NCBI GenBank assembly: GCA_025998775.1
Contig: BNWK01000046.1
Coordinates: 1 to 9,679 of the forward strand
Source of the DNA: Alphaproteobacteria bacterium
GTDB taxonomy: Bacteria > Pseudomonadota > Alphaproteobacteria > UBA3830
Direction: 5' to 3'
Length of the DNA stretch: 9,679 nucleotides
This document shows, piece after piece, positions 1-7,243 of the stretch (the first letter of the stretch is position 1; each line of letters opens with the position of its first letter). The notes below the pieces were generated by a model, which saw nothing but the letters and a program-made list of their open reading frames with translations, searched no databases and had not been told where the DNA came from. A program made the position numbers and the translations under genes.

Positions 1-2533
1 AATCTTCATCAGATATATCTGTTCTTTTCAAATCTGAATGATAATCAGCTTGTGGATAGAAATTAGATGAGTTCAGATATTCCATGAAATTATCAGTAGT
101 AATAGCTTCATAAGGAATAGTTCCTTTCGAGACCTTGCCATCACCAAAGTTCCTAACATTTTCATCTAAGCTTCCACCAGCAACAAAATTCCTTAAATCC
201 AAGAATGACAAGATTATTTTTGAAGTTTTGTGTTCAACCTTGATTTTCTTGAAAGTTGCTACGCCACCAACCATTAATCCAGATGGTAAAATAGTCCATT
301 CCACACACTGAAGTTCTGGTAATATCAAGTTCAAATCAAATTTTGCAGAATTAAATCCTAAGACAGGAACTTCGCGCCAATTGTAGATTTCATCAATTTC
401 TTTGTCATTATATTTGTTATCTTCAGCGATACCTTCTGCAATAATAAACATCTTAGCAAGCATATCATGTAAAAAGTTTTTGCCTTGTCGAATATCTGTA
501 TAGATTGTATCATAGAAATTAGGTGGATGATTGCTAGTGTTTCCGTTGAAGGATACAGCAATTGTAAAAGCTTCGATGAATGACACTACTCTAGAACCTG
601 TTAACTCTTCATTTTTGCTTACTTTTTTCTCCAGAGTTTCTAAATCCCAGCAAATGTAATATTTTGTTGGTTTGAACTCATTTGTTCTTCTGCGAGCTGC
701 TAGATATGTAAGCACTGGCTGTTTCTGAAACACAGGAGCAAAAGGTTTGCTTTCCTCCAAGCGAACCTGCCTTTCCTTCCGACCTTTGCAGTTCTTTACA
801 TGCTCGCTGTATTTGTATTGCTGCCTGAATTTTGTGATATCCATCTGTCGATAAGTGTGGCAGTGAGGGCATGCTTTAGCACCTGTCAATTTCTCAGCAT
901 CAGTTACAAGCAAGGCATGGCATCTGTTATTAGAATGAATGAGCAATAGATGAAGAACTTTATTTTCTCCTGCGTTATCATTTCCGTAGAATTCATCATG
1001 TTCATATGAGTAAGAGTGAGTTCCATCTTTCTTATATTTTATTTCAGCGACAGCATATGTTCGAATACCATCAAGATTAAAGAATTCGCAGAAGCGCTCG
1101 CTTTCAGTCACAAACTCAAAGCCAGGATATTGCTCTAGGAACAAGTTTTCACATGTGACAACAAATTTTTGCCTATGCTCTAGCTTCATGCCTTTCTCTG
1201 TTTTCATGAATGTAGCAAACAAATCAGCATAGAATGCAAAGAACAGTTTACGCCCAGCAGCAAGTAATGCCTTTCCTGTAAGAGTAGGATTAAGGTATTT
1301 TGCAAGAGCAATGAATACGCAGATGTTATAAAGAACATGAATTGTATTGAAAATAAACGTTCTATGCTGGAGATAGTGCTCGCTTACATCAACTGTTGGG
1401 TCTCCTGCAGGTGTCAGTCTGTAAGCAACAAGTAAGACACTAAAAACAGCAACATATCGAGACGCAGAATTACCTTTATCCACAGATTTTTCCGCAAACT
1501 CATTAATTTTCTCCATGACATAAGTTTGATATGCTCTATTGTCATTTGGATTAGCTACTATGTAAGATTGATTTATTTTATGACCATCGCCAAATGCTGG
1601 ATGATGAATATCATAAGTAGCAGTAATTTCTTCTGTATCTTCATCTTTACTTTGGTGCTCAACAATAAATCCAAAATCAAGAAAGAATTTCGTTGGCTTG
1701 TGCTTTTCATCTTTTGTCCAAATCTCATGAATTATTTCCCGAACTTCTTCCTCTGAAGTACTGGAGAACTTATACACTGTATATAATGGATGCTCCTCCT
1801 TTGCAATTTCACGCTTTTTTGGAGGGGTTGGAATTGTCGCCTTAAATTTATATGGATGAATAATCGTGCTTTCATCAACTATCATTATACAATTGTCTGT
1901 GTTATTATACAGATGTTTCTTTGGTTTTTCCTTGAAGTATTTCTCCTTTATTTTTTCTCTATCCTTTGTTTCCTTCTCATTCATATTATATTCTACTCCT
2001 TCCCTCTGAAAAGTGTATGTCTCGTTAACATTTTCTGCTTCCTTCTCCCACTGATTTTGTCTTTCATTTAAGGACAAGTCTTCATTCAATTGTTCCCATT
2101 CTTCCAGTTCTTCAGCAGTATAAGTTCTTGGTTCATCGTTGATATCTGAATAATCTATTTCATCAATTGTTGGTAGTTGAGATTGAGCAATCACTTCATC
2201 AATCATTTGTTGTGTTTCTTCATCTTGAATTGATGGCTTGGGCTTGCTTCTTTTGTTTGCTCGTTCTTTCCTTGACTTCCTAAGTTTTTCAGCATCAATA
2301 CGATTGCACTTCCAGATAAAGTCGGAGATATTGGCATCTGCGTCATATCTATTCTCTCCAGCTGCAAGCTCACCTCCGTAAACTCTCAGTTTTTCATTAA
2401 GTACTTCTACAAGTTGATCACGTAACACATTTACCAATAAAGCTCCTTTTGCTTTCCTCAATCTGACACCAGCATCTCCGAGCAGACCTTTCACATCTTT
2501 CTCATTCAAGAAATCTACACCAAATCTTGACAT
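1..2533 (-). CDS. Protein-primed family B DNA polymerase of a Maverick/Polinton element, N-terminal 844 residues (partial at left edge)
   Basis: The frame is open for 844 codons from the ATG at 2533 to the left edge; I checked every in-frame triplet and found no stop. Order of parts: residues 1-70 a basic N-terminus; about 70-250 a charged, low-complexity linker; about 400-540 an OTU-like region with Cys405 in YNICVF and His539 in RCHALL; a C2HC zinc finger with Cys555, Cys558, His578 and Cys582; then the 3'-5' exonuclease with Exo I at Asp630/Glu632 (CWDLETLE) and Exo II from Asn728 to Asp733 (GFNSAKFD). Exo III and the palm lie outside the window. Known for the family: these enzymes start synthesis from a terminal protein and copy the linear element. 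The gene is the third of a minus-strand cluster, 90 bp after its neighbour. It looks intact, unlike the second polymerase at 3713-5675, which has the same domain order. That it is active is inference. Confidence 0.92.
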   Translation of the reverse strand, partial: MSRFGVDFLNEKDVKGLLGDAGVRLRKAKGALLVNVLRDQLVEVLNEKLRVYGGELAAGENRYDADANISDFIWKCNRIDAEKLRKSRKERANKRSKPKPSIQDEETQQMIDEVIAQSQLPTIDEIDYSDINDEPRTYTAEELEEWEQLNEDLSLNERQNQWEKEAENVNETYTFQREGVEYNMNEKETKDREKIKEKYFKEKPKKHLYNNTDNCIMIVDESTIIHPYKFKATIPTPPKKREIAKEEHPLYTVYKFSSTSEEEVREIIHEIWTKDEKHKPTKFFLDFGFIVEHQSKDEDTEEITATYDIHHPAFGDGHKINQSYIVANPNDNRAYQTYVMEKINEFAEKSVDKGNSASRYVAVFSVLLVAYRLTPAGDPTVDVSEHYLQHRTFIFNTIHVLYNICVFIALAKYLNPTLTGKALLAAGRKLFFAFYADLFATFMKTEKGMKLEHRQKFVVTCENLFLEQYPGFEFVTESERFCEFFNLDGIRTYAVAEIKYKKDGTHSYSYEHDEFYGNDNAGENKVLHLLLIHSNNRCHALLVTDAEKLTGAKACPHCHTYRQMDITKFRQQYKYSEHVKNCKGRKERQVRLEESKPFAPVFQKQPVLTYLAARRRTNEFKPTKYYICWDLETLEKKVSKNEELTGSRVVSFIEAFTIAVSFNGNTSNHPPNFYDTIYTDIRQGKNFLHDMLAKMFIIAEGIAEDNKYNDKEIDEIYNWREVPVLGFNSAKFDLNLILPELQCVEWTILPSGLMVGGVATFKKIKVEHKTSKIILSFLDLRNFVAGGSLDENVRNFGDGKVSKGTIPYEAITTDNFMEYLNSSNFYPQADYHSDLKRTDISDED

Positions 2534-2550
2534 ACTTTATTATCATGATA

Positions 2551-2616
2551 AAAAATATAAATGAAATAAAAGTGAAATGAGAAAAATAAAAATAAAAAAT
2601 AAAAATAAAAATAAAA
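2551..2616. repeat. A-rich microsatellite-like tract
   Basis: The tract is almost pure A and T, with AAAAT/AAAAAT units recurring between 2581 and 2616. It lies between the stop of the 91-aa gene and the ATG of the minus-strand polymerase, so it would form the polymerase 5' leader or promoter. On the minus strand it is a long T-rich run. It may simply be slippage-prone spacer DNA. Confidence 0.6.
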
Positions 2617-2623
2617 TGTAATC

Positions 2624-2899
2624 TTACAAACTTGTCATACTATTAAGAGTGTCCAAACTAGTTATCAAATCATTTCTTCGCTTTTCATAATGCTCGCATT
2701 CATTCGACATTCCTACATGTTTTTTAATCCTCTCAATCTCAAGTCTTTCATTTATAGATTTCAAATCATGTATCAATTTTTCTCTAAGCTTTGTTAATGT
2801 GTCATCTGATTTTGATTTTGTTATAGGTTCAGCTGGCGGAGGTATTTCAATTTCGATTTCATCATCATCTTGCTTGGTGTAATCGTTAGTATTGCCCAT
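2624..2899 (-). CDS. Small charged coiled-coil protein, unknown function (91 aa)
   Basis: I do not recognise this gene. The ATG at 2899 opens a 91-residue frame. The first 30 residues are acidic and proline-bearing (DDDEIEIEIPPPAEP); residues about 35-88 are rich in Lys, Glu and Leu with heptad-like spacing, consistent with a helical coiled coil. One Cys and two His occur near residues 67-71 but form no clear metal site. It starts 23 bp after the stop of the 107-aa gene and ends 90 bp before the polymerase start, on the same strand, so it fits a compact element gene cluster. The tight spacing and protein-like composition are the main support. A structural or DNA-binding accessory role is possible, but nothing in the sequence decides it. 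Confidence 0.6.
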   Translation of the reverse strand: MGNTNDYTKQDDDEIEIEIPPPAEPITKSKSDDTLTKLREKLIHDLKSINERLEIERIKKHVGMSNECEHYEKRRNDLITSLDTLNSMTSL

Positions 2900-2922
2900 T
2901 TAATAAAAATAAATAAAGAACA

Positions 2923-3246
2923 TCAATCAAGGTCATTGGTGATTTCGTCACCGTCGTCATTATATATTCGTTTAGTGTATTTTCCGTTCATATCTCTTGG
3001 CTGGTCGTTCTTCAGTGTAATTCCTTTATATCTGTTGTAATAGACTATTACTGCTTTTCCGCTTGGCTCATATGCTTTAACAGATTTGTTGCCATATCCT
3101 CTGGTATAATATGTCTTTTCTTCATACTTGCTTCCATCTTTCCAGTAAAACTTATCAGTCTCAGGACAAAAGAATAAGTTCTTGAGAATGTGTTTTCCAT
3201 AAGTAGAAACTGGAACGTAAGTCAATTGAGTGTTTGTCTCCGTCAT
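2923..3246 (-). CDS. Small conserved-looking protein, unknown function (107 aa)
   Basis: I do not recognise this gene. I chose the ATG at 3246 (MTETNTQL) because it has A at -3; an in-frame ATG 21 bp upstream at 3267 (MQILPRS) has a poorer context but cannot be excluded. The protein is rich in Tyr, Lys and Gly (FYWKDGSKYEEKTYY, then GNKSVKAYEPSGKAVIVYYN), a pattern that suggests a small beta-rich fold. It ends in an acidic tail (NDDGDEITNDLD). It has no signal peptide or membrane segment. It is the first gene of the minus-strand cluster leading to the polymerase, and its promoter would lie in the divergent intergenic region at 3247-3604. Confidence 0.6.
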   Translation of the reverse strand: MTETNTQLTYVPVSTYGKHILKNLFFCPETDKFYWKDGSKYEEKTYYTRGYGNKSVKAYEPSGKAVIVYYNRYKGITLKNDQPRDMNGKYTKRIYNDDGDEITNDLD

Positions 3247-3366
3247 GCTACGAGGTAGTATTTGCATAGAGGATAAAATTTTAAAAATAATTTATTTTTG
3301 TCTTCTAATGTTTATCACCAATGAACTTCATTTTTTTTTAATTTTTTTATTACTATTCAATGAACA

Positions 3367-3418
3367 ACATCAATTCCAAACATCAACCTCTAACATCAAT
3401 CTACAACATCAATTCAAA
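3367..3418. repeat. Four tandem 13-bp repeats, ACATCAA core
   Basis: Four head-to-tail units of exactly 13 bp begin at 3367, 3380, 3393 and 3406. Each starts with ACATCAA; the last six bases vary (TTCCAA, CCTCTA, TCTACA, TTCAAA). Exact period and an invariant core with variable remainder resemble protein-binding iterons or promoter boxes, but could also be an ordinary minisatellite. The array lies between two divergent gene clusters. Confidence 0.85.
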
Positions 3419-3597
3419 GCAGGTGAGCAAAATCTTGAAAGTAAATTTTCCTTGGTAACTAATTTCGGTAGTTTCTTTACAGGAATGGCTAAATTTTTGT
3501 TAAAAAATGGGGGTCGTCGGAACGTTCATAAATGTGTGTTTTTGAGGGTCAAAAGTGCCAAAAACTGGGTAAATCTACAGAGGTACCCGAACATCCC

Positions 3598-3604
3598 TAT
3601 ATAA
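3598..3604 (+). promoter_or_regulatory. TATA box upstream of the plus-strand polymerase
   Basis: TATATAA is a full match to the eukaryotic TATA box and sits 109 bp before the first in-frame ATG (3713) of the plus-strand polymerase. A start site about 30 bp downstream would give a short leader. AT-rich DNA makes chance matches common, so position is the main support. Confidence 0.45.
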
Positions 3605-3712
3605 TTACTACTGAGCACTAAAAAGTATAGAGAATATTTAAAAACACAATTGTTAAAATATCAAGCCTACACTTTGAATTCAAAAAAAGAGTTAATCATT
3701 GCTTTTCATTCA

Positions 3713-4111
3713 ATGATGATAGTCGTTTATCAAATGCCACCAAAGGTAGGTGCAAAGATGGATGAGTGGATACAGAAATATCACGTACATAAATTGACAA
3801 GATATATTGATACTCCAAATAATTTATGCTTTTGGGCTTGCCTTGCACTCTGGAAAAATGCTGGGAGTGGCAGTAGTTGCTATTTGGTTGCAGAGGCTAA
3901 GTTACTTTTGAAAAATTCCTATAGCTTTTATGTTAAGAAATATGAGGGATTATCTCTGAAAGAAATAAGTAGTATCGCAGCACACTTTGACATCAATATT
4001 TTAGTGTATACAGCAACCGCGGAAGAAGAGAATATCATATGTGAACTCTCAAATGATTTATCTTCTGTGGATAAGGAAAGAAAGGAATGCATAAATAACT
4101 ACGTGTGGTGA
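3713..4111 (+). pseudogene. N-terminal part of a broken Maverick/Polinton pPolB, OTU-like protease region
   Basis: The frame is open from 3605 to the TGA at 4109-4111; the first ATG is at 3713. The segment carries NNLCFWACLALW, which lines up with YNICVFIALA in the minus-strand polymerase and resembles the catalytic Asn/Asp-x-Cys-Phe block of OTU cysteine proteases. Further on, EISSIAAHFDINILVY is typical of the middle of such domains. The matching His is in AHFMFV, which is encoded in the next reading frame (from 4092). The gene is therefore interrupted near 4095-4110. In standard reading this is a single-base disruption; a +1 shift at TGG-TGA-T would give an unbroken product through YVW-DLAHFMF. 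Because the downstream half is also truncated, I treat it as a pseudogene. Fusion of an OTU-like domain to some Polinton-related pPolBs is known to me from the literature; assignment here is by motif only. Confidence 0.8.
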
Positions 4112-4124
4112 TCTTGCTCACTTT

Positions 4125-5675
4125 ATGTTTGTTGCAGACCCTGAAAAACTAACAAACTCAAAGACTTGTCAAATTTGTCTTAGTCAGTGGTTTGATATGA
4201 GAGATAAAAAACATTGGAAGAGAAATTATGACAGACATGTTGAAATGTGCAAGGCAGGAAATGGTGAAATAGGAAAACAAATAAAACTGGACAAGAAGCC
4301 TCAGCCATTTGTGCCACATCTTCGACAAGCACCGCAGCCCACCACTGTTTTTGCTACATATGATTTTGAGACATGTGAGATTGCAGTGAATAAGAAGATG
4401 GGATGCAAAAAGGAAATCGTTGGTGAATTGCTTCCGATTAGTGTGGCAGTGTGTTCCTCCCTCGGACATAAGAGATTCTTTTGTATCAAGAAATCAATGT
4501 ATTTCGTTAATGAAATGCTTGAATATTTATTTAATCTTGCAAAAAGTTTGAAACTAACAAAGAAGGAATATCTGAATGTGCTTGGATTCAATAGTGGCAA
4601 GTTTGATTTTGTATTGTTGCTTCCGTACTTGCAAGGGAAGAATTGGTATATTGAAAAGGATACATTCATCGGAACTGCGAGTGTGTGCAAGCAAATTATT
4701 GTCAGACATGTGGATGGAGAGACAAGAATAAGATTTCTGGATTTGTCATTGTATGCACCAAATAATTCTCTAAAGAAATTTGTTGAAACATTTGGCAATC
4801 CCGAAAACATGGACAAGGGATTGTTTCCGTACGATTTGCTGAGAGCTCCATGCAAGGAAAGAGCGAGAGAAGGGTTGGATAAGATACCTAGTAACAAAGA
4901 ACCATTCACACAAGAGAGCTTCTTTGATTCTTTGAAGAATGAAGAAATGAGTGACAAGAATTATGGAATATATTTAAAGGATTACGAGGCATATAAAAAC
5001 ATGTGGGAATATCTTGAATACTACAAGGTGCGCGATGTGGAAGTTATGATCGAGCCCATAAACAAAATGATAAATATGTTTTCACAGTTGGGTGTGGACA
5101 TTTTGTCGTATTTGTCATTGTCTGCGAATGCATCTTCAATAAAACATAAAATGCTGTATGACGGATTTGACGTTGAGGCAGACTACAACTGTGAGAGTGA
5201 TGAGGAGGAATTTGTGTCAACAATTGAGTGGGCAACAGAGAGGGGAGAGGGATATACAGAGCAGGACAAGAAAGCAGGAAGAAGTGCGAAAGATAATGTG
5301 ACAGCATCACTCATAATGGCACTGCGTAATAAATATAAGAAATGCTACTTATGTAAATGCAAATTCACAGAGAATAACAAATCGACATTGGACAGAATTG
5401 ACAACAGTATTGGCCACACTCTCTTGAATGTAAAAGTTGCATGCCGCCCCTGCAATATATTTAAATCTGACAGAGATGCTGAAAGTGTGAAGCTGCGTGT
5501 GCAGACACGACTGTTCGCATTGAAGTACAACTTACCAATGACAATTACTGATAAAAAAATTTATCGCATATTACGAGATGGCATCACTGGAGGACTGGCA
5601 AATGTAGGGCACAGATACAATATACGGGCTGCCTTTCATATTTGGAAAAAAATCAAAGGATTACTATTTTCTTGA
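4125..5675 (+). pseudogene. Maverick/Polinton protein-primed DNA polymerase B: zinc finger, exonuclease and HNH-like insert, palm missing
   Basis: The 516-residue frame counted from the ATG at 4125 (open from 4095) continues the broken upstream part. Residues 15-42 form a C2HC finger (Cys15, Cys18, His38, Cys42). The exonuclease is complete: Exo I Asp80/Glu82 (YDFET), Exo II Asn156-Asp161 (GFNSGKFD) and Exo III Tyr300/Asp304 (YKVRD). Residues 407-444 hold an HNH-like zinc module. The protein then reaches ITGGLANVGHRYNI at 487-500, the conserved entry to the polymerase domain in this family, and diverges at once to a TGA stop. The palm motifs (DxxSLYP, YxDTD) are absent from this and the following DNA. 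Exonuclease residues being intact suggests recent decay. Exonuclease-region blocks such as FLDL, FG and KG..PY match the minus-strand polymerase, so the two are homologues. It cannot polymerise DNA as it stands (inference from truncation). Confidence 0.9.
5343..5456 (+). other. HNH/zinc-ribbon-like insert inside the plus-strand polymerase
   Basis: Residues 407-444 of the 4125-5675 frame read as two CxxC pairs (Cys407/Cys410 and Cys440/Cys443) around LDRIDNSIGH. The Asp423, Asp426, His431 and Asn435 pattern and the closing CRPCN are those of HNH-type nucleases bound to a structural zinc. It lies between Exo III and the palm entry. It may be a captured homing-type nuclease or a structural module of this polymerase branch. 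Confidence 0.75.
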
Positions 5676-5737
5676 GTAACCTAACTAACAAAAGTAGGCA
5701 GAAATGTTAAGGCTCGTCCTTAGTTTGGTAATTCAAC

Positions 5738-6250
5738 ATGTCACTGAACGATATCGAAGATATTCCTCTGTTGAGTCTGGTTGGTACGGATATTGTTGTC
5801 AACTGCCCTCCTAAGCTTGGGGAAGCTGCGCGTCCATTGTTGGAGAAGTATTCCACGGAAATAATGTTGCTCAAGTTTGGAAGGGATCCTGCGAAAATGG
5901 AACAGATGCAAAGGACAAGGGAAGCAAATGAAAGATATCAAAAAAACAAGAAGGCTGAAAAGGTTGATCGATCAAGCAAACTTGCAATACGATCGAAAAT
6001 GGCAGCAGTGCGAGCTACACTTGCAAAACAGCAGTCCAAACGTCAGGCAGTGCGAATGAATGTCGAAGCAAAAATTGGATCGTCCATGGATAATGCGATC
6101 GACACAGATGACATCGAAGACATCGAAGATGACGATCAAAAGCCTGAGATTGAGGACGAGAACGACGATGAAGCTGCTCAGATTGCAAGCGACGAAGCTG
6201 TGGTAAGGAAGTTGCAGGAAGAGGAGAATGTTCTTGCTGACGAAAATTAA
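5738..6250 (+). CDS. Charged helical protein with acidic tail, unknown function (170 aa)
   Basis: I do not recognise this gene. The ATG at 5738 has A at -3 and begins 62 bp after the polymerase stop. Residues 1-50 look folded (PLLSLVGTDIVVNCPPKL, then EAARPLLEKY). Residues about 55-110 are rich in Lys, Arg, Gln and Ala and likely helical or coiled. Residues about 117-150 are strongly acidic, with repeated DIEDIEDDD, and the motif DIEDI also occurs at residues 5-9. A basic middle followed by an acidic tail is common in nucleic-acid-binding, scaffold and chaperone-like proteins, but no function can be named. It is on the same strand as the polymerase remnant and the fibre-like gene, so it probably belongs to the same element. 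There is no frameshift or internal stop. Confidence 0.7.
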   Translation: MSLNDIEDIPLLSLVGTDIVVNCPPKLGEAARPLLEKYSTEIMLLKFGRDPAKMEQMQRTREANERYQKNKKAEKVDRSSKLAIRSKMAAVRATLAKQQSKRQAVRMNVEAKIGSSMDNAIDTDDIEDIEDDDQKPEIEDENDDEAAQIASDEAVVRKLQEEENVLADEN

Positions 6251-6301
6251 GAACATTGTTTCTTTGCTTATCTGTATCACTTCCGATTTATTTTTTTATT
6301 T

Positions 6302-7168
6302 TTGTTTAAAATAAGTCACATCGAAGGGAATTTAGTGATTGGACATAAGGCGAGTTTGACGGAGGATAAAACGAATTACAAAATTGTTTTGAACGGTGAA
6401 GAATTGAAGCTAGATGATCTGAAAGCTCCAATCGGCAGTGGGAGTAATGTTGCTGGTGGTGAACGTGGTGGGGGTGCTGCTGAGGAAGATAAGGAAAGGC
6501 TTATCAGTGGTAAGGTTGACAGAGAATTAGTCAGTGAGGATGGTTCGTTGCAGACAGAGATCGTAATGAATGCTGGTCCAGATCCATTTGATGGCAGATT
6601 CACGATGGCCAAATCCGCTTTGGTGTCCACATTAAGGGATGAAGATAGTGACACTAAGTTTGTTGCATCTGTTGAAGCTTTTGTTGACTCTGGAAATGCA
6701 CGTGTAGCTATTAATGCCTCAGATAATGCAGGAAATAACTCGGCACTCACAGTACACCCTAGTGATGTTATTATCACAAGTGGTTATGTAACAATAAATG
6801 GAACATCGTGGGACAGTGTGCTCAGTCGAGTAACAACACTGGAGACTGCAGCTGACGACGGAATATGTGAAACAGGAGAGGCATTCTTTGGAAGAACGGT
6901 TTACATAAAAGGATGGACGGGAATTTTAGGTGGCATTGCTGAAAGATCAATTCACCTCTTCTTTCCCAACTCCAGCAGTCGTATTGTAGCTGTCGGTGGT
7001 GATGTAACAAAAGCGTCATCCATTGGCATTGGAGGAGCAATTCCGCTTTATTACGACAGCGATCAATACTTTTTTGTAGCTAAGGAAGACAATGTCTTGA
7101 AGTTGTATGCGGGTGTTTATCAAGTAAACAGTGATGTACGTTTATGGGTTAAGTATGTATCCACTTGA
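6302..7168 (+). CDS. Candidate fibre-like/virion surface protein (288 aa), start codon apparently TTG
   Basis: The frame stays open upstream to a TAA at 6248-6250, but there is no ATG; the best start is TTG at 6302 (reading MFKISHIEGNLVIG), one base from ATG. Residues 1-40 are beta-like; 44-62 are a Gly-rich linker; 85-165 alternate short strands and polar turns; 169-183 (TSWDSVLSRVTTLET) look like a short coiled coil; 195-288 form a compact C-terminal domain ending in RLWVKYVST. A linker, a short trimerising coil and a C-terminal beta head are the usual order in viral and phage fibres, so I infer a fibre-like role. I cannot name a family. It follows the 170-aa gene by 51 bp and has AATAAA 76 bp after its stop. 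Loss of ATG would silence it unless translation starts at TTG or an upstream exon supplies the start. Confidence 0.65.
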   Translation: MFKISHIEGNLVIGHKASLTEDKTNYKIVLNGEELKLDDLKAPIGSGSNVAGGERGGGAAEEDKERLISGKVDRELVSEDGSLQTEIVMNAGPDPFDGRFTMAKSALVSTLRDEDSDTKFVASVEAFVDSGNARVAINASDNAGNNSALTVHPSDVIITSGYVTINGTSWDSVLSRVTTLETAADDGICETGEAFFGRTVYIKGWTGILGGIAERSIHLFFPNSSSRIVAVGGDVTKASSIGIGGAIPLYYDSDQYFFVAKEDNVLKLYAGVYQVNSDVRLWVKYVST

Positions 7169-7210
7169 ACGAGATTCCAAAAAAATGATCAGACTGTGTT
7201 CAAAAAAGGT

Positions 7211-7216
7211 TTTATT
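7211..7216 (-). terminator. Poly(A) signal, minus strand
   Basis: TTTATT on the plus strand reads AATAAA on the minus strand, 41 bp after the stop of the short minus-strand coding remnant at 7257. Confidence 0.45.
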
Positions 7217-7243
7217 TTTAAAATGAAATGGAAAAAAGTAAAT

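Larger units (their letters stand above)
3247..3604. other. Divergent intergenic region between the two polymerase clusters
   Basis: No convincing gene lies here. A 124-codon plus-strand frame (3230-3604) crosses it but is low complexity at its start and overlaps the minus-strand gene start, so I do not call it. The region holds T-rich runs at about 3330-3350, four 13-bp tandem repeats (3367-3418), an intron-like segment (3423-3482), a GC-richer block (about 3508-3597) and a TATA box (3598-3604). It is the natural place for the promoters of both clusters. Confidence 0.6.

Noticed and set aside
1526..2071. Two plus-strand frames giving very hydrophobic peptides that look like membrane proteins
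   Set aside because: They are antisense to the intact polymerase, whose frame has no stop; the hydrophobicity is the mirror of its Lys/Glu-rich codons.
3230..3604. 124-codon plus-strand frame over the intergenic region, in the same frame as the polymerase remnant
   Set aside because: It overlaps the start of the minus-strand 107-aa gene, its middle is the 13-bp repeat array, and a stop separates it from the polymerase.
4301..4957. 218-codon open frame on the minus strand
   Set aside because: It lies antisense to the well-supported polymerase exonuclease region and its peptide has no domain pattern; it is a shadow frame.
6822..7168. Use of TGA as a sense codon, suggested by the internal TGA in the remnant near 7470
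   Set aside because: Two neighbouring genes, the plus-strand polymerase and the fibre-like gene, end at TGA in normal positions, so TGA is a stop in this genome.
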